A stretch of DNA of 64,000 nucleotides, taken from NCBI GenBank assembly GCA_019637975.1, contig JAHBUR010000009.1:81001-145000 (forward strand), read 5' to 3'. The DNA comes from Bacteroidota bacterium (GTDB lineage: Bacteria > Bacteroidota > Ignavibacteria > UBA10030 > UBA6906). The position numbers were made by a program, and so were the translations under genes. This document shows positions 55,828 through 64,000 of the stretch, one piece after another. Under the pieces are notes generated by a model, which was not told the DNA's origin, did no database searches, and was given only the letters and a program-made list of their open reading frames with translations. Positions within the stretch are counted from its first letter, which is position 1. Each line of letters starts with the position of its first letter.

Positions 55828-56526
55828 CTACCCGGTCAACTTTCCGAACTGGGTTGCCAGCTTGGGGCCTATGCCGGCATCTTCATGTTTGAAGAAGACG
55901 AATGCCGTTTTCCAATCCTGGTCTTTCACACGCTTCATCCACTTCTTCAGTTCGGCTGCCGTATATCCCTCACGCCGCAAACGAAGGTAACCCCAGTTGG
56001 CGGTACTGACGAATGGGACTTCAAGCTTCTCATCAAAGTCGGCAATGCACAGAGAGGCATTATTCTCTTTGAGCAGGTCGAACGTCTCATCATCAAACCA
56101 CGACACATGCCGGAATTCAACAGCAACTTTCACATCGCCTGCAAGCAACTTGAAGAATTGCCCGAGACGGTTGAGATCCTTTTTCATGTTTGGGGGGAGT
56201 TGAAAAAGGACGACGCCAAATTTATCGTCGAGCGTCCGGGCCACCCGTATCAGGTATTCTGTTTCATCGCCAACGTCTTTGAGTCGTTTGATATGAGTGA
56301 TGCGTTGGGAGGCTTTGACGGAGAACCGAAACCCCGCAGGCACTTGTTCTCCCCATCCCTTCATCACGCTCTCAGTAGGAAGGCGGTAGAACGTGTTGTT
56401 GATTTCTACCGAGTTGAGTTGTGTTCCGTAATAGTGCAGAAACTCCTTGTCGGAAAGGTCTTCCGGATAGAAGTTGCCCTTCCATTCCTTGTAGCTATAG
56501 CCGCTTGTGCCGACAAAGAGTTCCAT
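55828..56526 (-). CDS. DUF72 (YecE-like) family protein
   Basis: 232 aa TIM-barrel-like DUF72 protein. Typical opening LFVGTSGYSYKEWKGNFYPE, then LNSVEINNTFYRLPTESVMK, RFSVKASQRITH, VVLFQLPPNMKKDLNRL, AVEFRHVSWFDDETFDLL and YLRLRREGY. Cytoplasmic; molecular function of the family is not established. Lies 41 bases after the dienelactone hydrolase gene on the same strand. Confidence 0.93.
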   Translation of the reverse strand: MELFVGTSGYSYKEWKGNFYPEDLSDKEFLHYYGTQLNSVEINNTFYRLPTESVMKGWGEQVPAGFRFSVKASQRITHIKRLKDVGDETEYLIRVARTLDDKFGVVLFQLPPNMKKDLNRLGQFFKLLAGDVKVAVEFRHVSWFDDETFDLLKENNASLCIADFDEKLEVPFVSTANWGYLRLRREGYTAAELKKWMKRVKDQDWKTAFVFFKHEDAGIGPKLATQFGKLTG

Positions 56527-56567
56527 GCTATCACTATGTGGTCAGACCAAAGTATCGGATTCGGATT

Positions 56568-57356
56568 CTATTTTGCGAACGCCTTCTTGAAGAACGCTTT
56601 CATGTCGTTCCACGAATCGGCATCGGCCTTTGCGTTGTATGCGAGAGGCAGATTGAACGCTTTCCCTTTTTCGTCAGCTTCAGGATTCGTGAACGAATGG
56701 ACGGCTCCCGCGTATGACTTGAGTGTGAAGTCCACCTTCGCATCCTTCATTTCTTTCTTGATTGCGTCAATATCGGATTTCGGTACGAACGGATCATCCG
56801 CCCCGTTGCAGACGAGAACCTTCGCTTTCACGGTTCCGGCTTTTGCGGGTTCCTGCGTGCCGAGACTTCCGTGAAAACTGACGACGCCTTTCACATCAAC
56901 ACCCATGCGGGCCATCGCGAGCACAATGCCCCCGCCGAAACAATAGCCGATTGCGCCAATCTTGCTATCGTTGACTGTTTCGTGCTTCTTCAGCAATTCG
57001 AGTGCTGCGAGGAATCGTTCTTTTGCAACGGGCAGGTTGGCAAACACCTCGCCAGAAAATTTGCCTGCATCCTCAGGATGCTCCGCCGTCTTTCCGTCGC
57101 CGTACATGTCAAGCGCAAGCGCCGTGTATCCCAACTCCGCCAACATGCGTGCCCGATTTCGAGCATACTCGTTGTGTCCCCACCATTCATGCACAACAAG
57201 AATCGCCGGACGCTTTCCATCAACAGATGCGTCATACGCAAGGTAACCCTTCATTGTCACTCCGTCCGTCGAGTATTCGACTTCTTCCCCCTTTATTTCC
57301 GCCTGAAGCGGGCCAACAACGAACAACAGCGCGAGAACGAAAATGAACCATCGCAT
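56568..57356 (-). CDS. Exported dienelactone hydrolase-family protein
   Basis: About 262 aa alpha/beta hydrolase. AGGAGG before the ATG at 57356 fixes the start, followed by a signal peptide (FIFVLALLFVVGPLQA). Catalytic triad candidates: nucleophile Cys in IGYCFGGGIVLAMA, Asp in NGADDPFVPKSD, His in YAGAVHSFTNPEAD. The N-terminal MKGYLAYDA and VVHEWWGHNEYAR are family marks. Export makes a role in degrading external lactones or esters possible; natural substrate unknown. Confidence 0.9.
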   Translation of the reverse strand: MRWFIFVLALLFVVGPLQAEIKGEEVEYSTDGVTMKGYLAYDASVDGKRPAILVVHEWWGHNEYARNRARMLAELGYTALALDMYGDGKTAEHPEDAGKFSGEVFANLPVAKERFLAALELLKKHETVNDSKIGAIGYCFGGGIVLAMARMGVDVKGVVSFHGSLGTQEPAKAGTVKAKVLVCNGADDPFVPKSDIDAIKKEMKDAKVDFTLKSYAGAVHSFTNPEADEKGKAFNLPLAYNAKADADSWNDMKAFFKKAFAK

Positions 57357-57492
57357 AGGGATCCTCCTCTTAAAAAAATCAAAGAACATGGTACATACGT
57401 TTGTACACGTCGACACTTGATGGCGTGGATGAGTGACGTGCTCCGGTTGCAGAATGTGGAAGAAAAGATACGGGAAAGGGCAGTTGTGCGCA

Positions 57493-57528
57493 AGAAAAAA
57501 AGCCCGGCCGACGAATGCCGACCGGGCT
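57493..57528 (-). terminator. Terminator after the coiled-coil lipoprotein gene
   Basis: Stem AGCCCGG / CCGGGCT with a partly paired interior, followed on the minus strand by TTTTTTT, 16 bases after the stop codon. Confidence 0.82.
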
Positions 57529-57543
57529 GTTCACAAAATTCCG

Positions 57544-58434
57544 TCAGCGGGCTTCAGAGAATTGTGGTTGATCGACGATGATGACAAGATACCTATCCTG
57601 CCAGAATCTCTCCGGCTGGAGGATTCTCAATGTCGAAAGATTTCCTTCCGGTTCTGTTGTCGCGTAGAATGTCTCGCTTCTCCGCGGAAGAACATCTTTG
57701 ATCCGTCCCTGCACATGAATAACTTCCTCGCGTGTCTTGTCAATCGGTTTGAAGTATGATTGATCGACTCCGCTCGCCATCAATGTTGTTGAACCGAGAA
57801 GGCCCCACAAGAAGCCCCCTTCGTCCGTGATGATGCCCCTGCTCTCCAACTCGTCGCTTGTTCCAGCAACGTAATATCCTGTGTTGATTGTCTTAAGCTG
57901 TTGCTCGATCGTGCTTTCCCTCTCGGCAATCAACGTTGTCTTCTCGGCAAGGGTAGTTTCAAGTCCCTGCACTCTGCTTTCCAGCATGGCAATGGATTGT
58001 TCACGCTCGACAAGCGTTTCGTTCAGATTTGTGATGAGCTTGTTGAGGCTCGCAATTTCACCGCTGAAAGACTTCATCTTTGCCTGCAAGCCGGCGATTT
58101 TCTTCCTGTTTTCCTTCAATGATACGCCAATATCAGCAATGTTCTGGAGCAACTTCTGGCGGGTTTCCGCATTGGCAATTTGAACAGGTCCCTCGGTTCC
58201 GGTGCGTTCGACGAGCTTTGCTTCTTTTGCCCGGGCTGCTTCCAAATCGGAGTACACGTCATTCACCGCGTTCATGATCTCGTCGAAGTACTTGTCACGC
58301 TCACTCAGATTGGTTTGCAGGGAGGCCTGATCGGCCTTCAACTGGGCAATCTGGTTCTGCAATTCCTCTTCTTTGTTGTTGCACCCCAGCACAAGCAGCA
58401 TGCACAGCCCTGCGACAACGATTCCTGCTCTCAT
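57544..58434 (-). CDS. Coiled-coil lipoprotein of unknown function
   Basis: 296 aa. Lipoprotein signal ending LVLGC at about residue 18. Residues 20-190 are a long coiled coil with heptad leucines (ELQNQIAQLKADQASLQTNL, LNKLITNLNETLVEREQSIA, RVQGLETTLAEKTTLIAERE). The C-terminal 100 residues form a compact domain (TGYYVAGTSDELESRGIITD, KTREEVIHVQGRIKDVLPRR) that I do not recognise as a named family. GGAGAGGG precedes the ATG. Probably a periplasm-spanning structural lipoprotein. Monocistronic with its own terminator. Confidence 0.78.
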   Translation of the reverse strand: MRAGIVVAGLCMLLVLGCNNKEEELQNQIAQLKADQASLQTNLSERDKYFDEIMNAVNDVYSDLEAARAKEAKLVERTGTEGPVQIANAETRQKLLQNIADIGVSLKENRKKIAGLQAKMKSFSGEIASLNKLITNLNETLVEREQSIAMLESRVQGLETTLAEKTTLIAERESTIEQQLKTINTGYYVAGTSDELESRGIITDEGGFLWGLLGSTTLMASGVDQSYFKPIDKTREEVIHVQGRIKDVLPRRSETFYATTEPEGNLSTLRILQPERFWQDRYLVIIVDQPQFSEAR

Positions 58435-58598
58435 GGTACCCTCTCCACATAGTTAATAGATAGTGAACTACAACTGCGGAACAAAGGTAGAAGCATCGAG
58501 AATTGTATGCAACATGAAAAACGGCTATGAATGTCTTTTAATTGCCGTTTAATCAGCGCCGCGTGATTTGACAAAATGGATGAATATTGCTTACTCTT

Positions 58599-60929
58599 AT
58601 GCACGTCAGAATGGCACGAACATCACAAATAGCGCAAGTCGGTAAACGCAAGATTGAACTCTCCAATCTACAGAAAGTCCTCTACCCCGACGACCACATC
58701 GTCAAGGCGGAATTGATTGAGTACTACTTGACGATTGCCCCGACAATTCTTGCGCACATCAAGGGGCGTCCGCTTTCGTTGGTAAGATTTCCGGATGGAA
58801 TTGATGGGGAGAAGTTTTTTCAGAAGAACCGCCCCGAGTGGGCGCCGGAATGGCTTGAGTATGTTGCGCTCGGGAGTGGTGAGGAGAAGAAGGACTACAT
58901 TCTCGCCACCGAAGCGGCATCGCTTGTCTGGCTTGCAAATCTTGCATGCATCGAACTGCATCAAATGCATTGCCGCGGCCCGAAGTATGACACGCCCGAT
59001 TATTTTGTGTTCGATTTGGATCCGCCGGAGACATTCACCTTCCCGCAAGTCGCTGAGCTCGCGCTTGAGTTGAAGGAACATATCGAAACGTACGGCTATC
59101 ATCCCTTCGTGAAAACGACAGGGCGGAGAGGCTTGCATATTCTCGTCCCCGTCGAGCCGAAATGGACTTTTGAGAAAGTGTTTCAGGCCGCTGAGGCTGT
59201 AGCAAAGCCCTTCGTAGCGGAACGTGAGAAAACAACAACGCTACACCTCAAGAAGGAGTATCGCAAAGGCCGTGTCTTCGTTGATATTTTCCGCAACCGG
59301 CCGTCGCAAACTATTGTCGCCCCGTATAGCGTGCGCGGCCTGCCCGGCGCCTCGGTTTCCGCACCGCTGACGTGGGATGAGCTGCCGGAGATCAAGCGTA
59401 TCGCGGAACTGAACATCACTTCGGTAATCGAGCGCGTGAAGCAAAACGGCGACCCGTGGGAGGCCATTGCAGCATTTGCCGAACCTTTGCACACGGAAAA
59501 GAAATCCACCCTGAAAAAGAAGCTTCCGCCTTCCGCAAAACACAAAGAACCGGAGATGTTAGAAAAGTACAAGCAGAAACGGACTTTTGAGAAAACGCCC
59601 GAGCCGGTTCCCGCAGTCGCGTTGGGAGAAGGAAATGCATTCGTCGTTCACCGGCATCATGCATCGCGACTGCATTATGATTTGCGGTTAGAACAGGATG
59701 GCGTGTTGAAATCGTGGGCAGTGCCGAAGGGCCTGCCACCGCGGCCGGGTGTTATGCGGCTTTCGGTCGCAACGGAGGATCACCCTCTCGAGTATCTGAA
59801 TTTTGAGGGGAAGATTCCCAAGGGACAGTACGGCGGCGGCGAGATGTGGGTATATGCCCGCGGGAAGTACGCAATCACAAAAGAGAAGAAGAACGGATTC
59901 TACTTCCGCCTTCAAAGCAAGGAAGTCAATGCCGAGTACCGAACGCATCAGACAAAAGGGAACGAGTGGCTTCTTGAACGTGTGGATCCGCCGCAGGTTG
60001 ATTGGCTGCGTGAGCCGATCGAGCCGATGCTTGCAGGCAGCGCCGACAAACCGCCTGCTTCCGGCGACCATCTGTATGAAGTGAAATGGGATGGCATCCG
60101 CGCATTGATTTCGTTGGATGATGGACAACTGACGATCCGAACCAGAAACAAGATGGATATTACGAGCCGATTTCCCGAGTTGCTTGTTCCCGAGCAGGCG
60201 TTTCGTGCAACGACTGCCTTGTTTGATGCGGAGATTGTTTGTCTTGATGCAGCCGGAAAGCCTGTCTTCAAAAACGTCATTCACCGGATGCAGCAGACTG
60301 CCGAAGGCTCAATCGAGCGGGCCCGCGCAAAGTATCCTGCTGTGTGTTACGTGTTCGACTGCCTGTATCTCGACGGCCGGCCCATCATGAACGAGCCGCT
60401 TGTTCGTCGCAGAACGTGGATGGCAGATGCCATCAAGCGCGATACGCCGTATCGCGTCAGCGAAGTTGTTGAGGACGGAAAAGCGTTGTTTCATGCCGCG
60501 GCAGCAATGGGATTGGAAGGTATCATGGCAAAGGAGAAAAGCAGCGTCTACCAGCCCGGCAAAAGAACGACGGGCTGGCTGAAGATCAAGACCCGTCAAA
60601 CGACAGAGTGTTTCATTATCGGTTACACGAAAGGAAAAGGAAACCGTGAATCCGAATTCGGCGCGCTGCATCTCGCTCAAGCGGAAAACGGAAATTTGCG
60701 CTACGTCGGAAAAGTCGGTACCGGCTTCGACGCAAAGATGATGAAGGAGATTTACGGGGAACTGAAGTCCGTCAAAACCATCAAACGCCCGGTCAAAGAA
60801 AAGCCGCTCGACGATGCCTCTTCCACCTACATCGAACCGAAACTCTTCTGCGAAGTCCAGTACGCTTCATGGACGAAAGACAAGATGTTGCGCGAGCCGG
60901 TATTTGTGAGGATGAGACCGGATATGTAA
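58599..60929 (+). CDS. ligD: ATP-dependent DNA ligase LigD (Pol-PE-Lig architecture)
   Basis: Non-homologous end joining ligase, about 776 aa. Domain order: polymerase/primase (about 15-290; ELSNLQKVLYPDD, HPFVKTTGRRGLHILVPVEP), 3'-phosphoesterase (about 345-470; FVVHRHHASRLHYDLRLEQ, KGQYGGGEMWVYARG), then the ligase with nucleotidyl lysine in YEVKWDGIRAL (Lys about 496) and LKIKTRQTTECFIIGY near the end. This order is the mycobacterial one, unlike Pseudomonas. LigD normally needs Ku, but no ku gene is in the window. The ATG at 58599 is taken as start; 58611 is possible. Confidence 0.95.
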   Translation: MHVRMARTSQIAQVGKRKIELSNLQKVLYPDDHIVKAELIEYYLTIAPTILAHIKGRPLSLVRFPDGIDGEKFFQKNRPEWAPEWLEYVALGSGEEKKDYILATEAASLVWLANLACIELHQMHCRGPKYDTPDYFVFDLDPPETFTFPQVAELALELKEHIETYGYHPFVKTTGRRGLHILVPVEPKWTFEKVFQAAEAVAKPFVAEREKTTTLHLKKEYRKGRVFVDIFRNRPSQTIVAPYSVRGLPGASVSAPLTWDELPEIKRIAELNITSVIERVKQNGDPWEAIAAFAEPLHTEKKSTLKKKLPPSAKHKEPEMLEKYKQKRTFEKTPEPVPAVALGEGNAFVVHRHHASRLHYDLRLEQDGVLKSWAVPKGLPPRPGVMRLSVATEDHPLEYLNFEGKIPKGQYGGGEMWVYARGKYAITKEKKNGFYFRLQSKEVNAEYRTHQTKGNEWLLERVDPPQVDWLREPIEPMLAGSADKPPASGDHLYEVKWDGIRALISLDDGQLTIRTRNKMDITSRFPELLVPEQAFRATTALFDAEIVCLDAAGKPVFKNVIHRMQQTAEGSIERARAKYPAVCYVFDCLYLDGRPIMNEPLVRRRTWMADAIKRDTPYRVSEVVEDGKALFHAAAAMGLEGIMAKEKSSVYQPGKRTTGWLKIKTRQTTECFIIGYTKGKGNRESEFGALHLAQAENGNLRYVGKVGTGFDAKMMKEIYGELKSVKTIKRPVKEKPLDDASSTYIEPKLFCEVQYASWTKDKMLREPVFVRMRPDM

Positions 60930-60930
60930 C

Positions 60931-60958
60931 AAAAAAGCCCCTGTTTCCGGGGGCTTTT
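60931..60958. terminator. Bidirectional terminator after ligD
   Basis: Nine-base stem AAAAGCCCC / GGGGCTTTT with A-run and T-run flanks, immediately after the ligD stop and before the end of the convergent lipoprotein gene. Confidence 0.85.
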
Positions 60959-60975
60959 GCATCTAAGAGTCTATC

Positions 60976-61506
60976 TCAGTTTCCAACTTGAGAGATCGTT
61001 CCCTGCACCGACGTACCGAAGGAGAGCGTGAAAACATTGCCTTGACCGTTTGCCACACCTGATCCCGAGGCGCCCTGAAAACGACCCGTGCCTCCTGTAA
61101 TTTCCAAATCTGCTACAAAGCCGATATTCCCCAGAGCATCAAAAGTTGTCGAGCCGTTACGAACCGTGTAGAGGCCGAACAACCGATCACCGTTGGCAGC
61201 GGTCATCACGCCAGTCCAAGTACCGCTTCGAACGATCATGGTTTGGCCGGGAATGTCAACTTCGACTTCGGGGAAGATAATCGCGGCATTCACGCGGCCC
61301 AAATGCGATATGTTTCCCTGTGCCGCCACCTCCCACCTGAATATTCCGGGCGAGATGACCGAGGGGGAAACGGTACCGTTGAGACTGCCTCCTATGGGAA
61401 CCTGTCGCTTTTCGAGCGTCGCAGGCACTGCATTCGATGCAGAGTCAATTCCCCCCTCGGAAGAACACCCTGCCACCATCACAAGCAGGGCTGTTGCCAG
61501 CAGCAA
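60976..61506 (-). CDS. Small lipoprotein, possible frameshift at its start
   Basis: About 176 aa as read from a TTG. A lipoprotein signal ends VMVAGCSSEGG. The body is beta-rich with TWTGVMTAANGDRLFGLYTV and the phrase GGTGRFQGASGSG, a pattern seen in small barrel-like secreted proteins; I do not assign a named family. The TTG start gives a signal of only 13 residues with no positive charge. Two tandem ATGs at 61516 and 61513, preceded by GAGGGGG, lie in another frame; removing one base would join them to the lipoprotein frame. Sequencing error or a true frameshift cannot be separated here. Confidence 0.65.
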   Translation of the reverse strand: MLLATALLVMVAGCSSEGGIDSASNAVPATLEKRQVPIGGSLNGTVSPSVISPGIFRWEVAAQGNISHLGRVNAAIIFPEVEVDIPGQTMIVRSGTWTGVMTAANGDRLFGLYTVRNGSTTFDALGNIGFVADLEITGGTGRFQGASGSGVANGQGNVFTLSFGTSVQGTISQVGN

Positions 61507-61654
61507 GAAGCATCATACGACCCCCTCAAAGGTTTAGTTTGTTGGTTGGACGGGTTTTCAGCCCGGATGGGCATCGTCAATGTACTGCAGTGGGAAGAAT
61601 CAATTGTTTTCGACTTCATTCAGGAACCGCGCTTCTTCGAGCATGGGTTGAAAA

Positions 61655-61687
61655 CAAAAAGGGCGTCCCGAAGTCTCGGGACGCCCT
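61655..61687 (-). terminator. rRNA operon terminator
   Basis: A 12-bp perfect stem (arm AGGGCGTCCCGA, 61660-61671 with 61676-61687) and 4-base loop, followed on the minus strand by TTTTGTTTT. It lies 10 bases beyond the 3' end of the 5S gene. Confidence 0.92.
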
Positions 61688-61697
61688 ACGTAAAAAT

Positions 61698-61812
61698 CTG
61701 GCAGCGACCTACTCTCCCACACAGTTACCCGAGTAGTACCATCGGCGCTGAAGGGCTTAACTGCCGAGTTCGGAATGGGATCGGGTGTAACACCTTCGCT
61801 ATAGCCACCAGA
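61698..61812 (-). rRNA. rrf: 5S ribosomal RNA
   Basis: About 115 bases. On the minus strand it starts TGGTGGCTATAGCG, contains the conserved CCCGATCCCATTCCGAACTC, the loop region GCCGATGGTACT, and ends GGGAGAGTAGGTCGCTGCCA, whose terminal bases pair with the start. It lies between the 23S gene and the operon terminator, with about 110 bases of spacer and no tRNA. Confidence 0.95.
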
Positions 61813-62206
61813 ATATGTCAAAGAGTTGACAATCGGAAGAGCATTTCCAACATCACGTTGGGCGCTTTCCCATATGCTTATTGATGTACCCTAAAGAACA
61901 ATGTTCCGAGTCAATAAAAATAATGGTTAAGTCGCACGACCTATTAGTACCACTCGACTGAGTACATTACTGTACGTACATCTGTGGCCTATCAACCTCG
62001 TCATCTTCGAGGGGTCTTTAGGGGCCGAAGCCCGGGATACCTCATCTTGGAGTGGGTTTCGCACTTAGATGCTTTCAGCGCTTATCCCATCCGGACATGG
62101 CTACCCTGCGTTTGCCACTGGCGTGACAACAGGTACACCGTAGGTCCGTTCATTCCGGTCCTCTCGTACTAAGAACGACGCTCCTCAAGTATCCTCCGCC
62201 CGCATA

Positions 62207-62248
<42 letters not shown>

Positions 62249-62276
62249 ACGTACCACTTTAATTGGCGAACAGCCA

Positions 62277-62335
<59 letters not shown>

Positions 62336-62542
62336 TCGCCGTCGATATGAACTCTTGGGCGAGATCAGCCTGTTATCCCCGGAGTAGCTTTTATCCTTTG
62401 AGCGATGGCACTTCCACGTGCTACCATCGGATCACTAAGTCCTGCTTTCGCACCTGCTCGACCTGTCCGTCTCGCAGTTAAGCTCCCTTATGCCTTTACA
62501 CTCGTCGCATGATTACCAACCATGCTGAGGGAACCATTGAGA

Positions 62543-62591
<49 letters not shown>

Positions 62592-62842
62592 AACACGGTC
62601 CCTCTGCCGGATCACGGCAGGAGGTTAGAATTCAAATAAAGCAAGGGTGGTATTTCACTGGTGACTCCACCGAAGCTAGCGCCCCGGCTTCAACGTCTCC
62701 CACCTATGCTACACATGTTTTACCCGAACCCAATGTTAAGGTATAGTAAAGCTTCACGGGGTCTTTCCGTCCATATGCGGGTAACCGGCGTCTTCACCGG
62801 TACCACAAGTTCGCCGAGCCCATGGTCGAGACAGTGACCAAA

Positions 62843-63729
<887 letters not shown>

Positions 63730-64000
63730 GTTCAAAGCTTCTCCCCTTGCGAGGATGACCTCTCTCCTTAACCTTCCGGCACCGGGCAGGTGTCACACCT
63801 TATACGTCGTCTTTACGACTTAGCAAAGTGATGTGTTTTTGTTAAACAGTCGCTTGGCCCGTTTCACTGCGATCCTGATCAGCTTTGGAGAGTAAATCTC
63901 CTGACCAATCAAGACACCCTTTATCCCGAAGTTACAGGGTCAGTTTGCCGAGTTCCTTGACCATGGCTCACTCGAGCACCTTAGGACATTTATCCTCATC

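Noticed and set aside
61813..61923. tRNA gene in the 23S-5S spacer
   Set aside because: No cloverleaf, T-loop GTTCRA or CCA-adjacent stem is visible in this 111-base spacer.

Overview
The window is about 64 kb of bacterial chromosome with roughly even base composition and few accessory elements. It probably comes from the Bacteroidota/Chlorobiota radiation, Ignavibacteria-like. A secreted protein at 46936-48009 ends in the Por/T9SS-type C-terminal domain typical of that group. Several lipoproteins and an LptD-like protein imply an outer membrane. Unlike most true Bacteroidetes, many genes carry strong AAGGAGG Shine-Dalgarno sites, and the promoters I could read look like TTGACA-N17-TATATT. 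The lineage call is an inference.

Layout, left to right. 1-2345 is the N-terminal part of an AddA-type helicase-nuclease. 2454-8880 holds a small XRE regulator, a paired M16 peptidase operon, DUF971, DUF4032, purC and an unknown gene. 9064-14885 is a minus-strand run of aat, a methyltransferase, a quinone-oxidoreductase-like gene, a 75-aa unknown and an AddB-type nuclease that should partner the AddA 9 kb away. 15316-16692 is a sigma-54 activator that seems to start at a CTG codon. 16774-23302 has an SGNH hydrolase, clpC, an MFS transporter, a secreted YciI-like protein and a UPF0173 hydrolase. 23350-28062 is the glyoxylate shunt (aceA, aceB) with a divergent ScfR/RamB-like regulator and a readable promoter-operator region. 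28134-33771 has lptD, rarA, an ftsB/divIC-like gene and a lipoprotein. 34026-44254 is a 10-kb co-directional run: c-di-AMP phosphodiesterase-like HD protein, xerD-type recombinase, class V aminotransferase, lysA, asd, two thioredoxin-fold proteins, class II aldolase and ddl. 44424-46744 is a module of heme-c proteins and a beta-barrel. 46936-48894 holds the T9SS cargo protein and an ECF sigma factor. 49051-55571 is a tightly overlapping glycan operon (Wzm/Wzt exporter, GT4, GT9, methyltransferase, TPR protein, unknown). 55828-61506 has DUF72, dienelactone hydrolase, a coiled-coil lipoprotein, ligD and a small lipoprotein. 61698-64000 is the end of an rRNA operon on the minus strand.

The most striking element is a 792-bp insertion in the 23S rRNA gene at 62907-63698. 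It has the marks of a group I intron: an internal guide sequence pairing with the 5' exon through a terminal U.G, R and S core strands, a P8 hairpin, P9-type hairpins and a terminal G. It also encodes a LAGLIDADG homing endonuclease whose reading frame runs through the ribozyme core. It interrupts helix 69 after the base equivalent to E. coli U1917. The glyoxylate-shunt control region and the heme/beta-barrel module are the next most interesting. I saw no CRISPR array, insertion sequence, prophage or tRNA gene.
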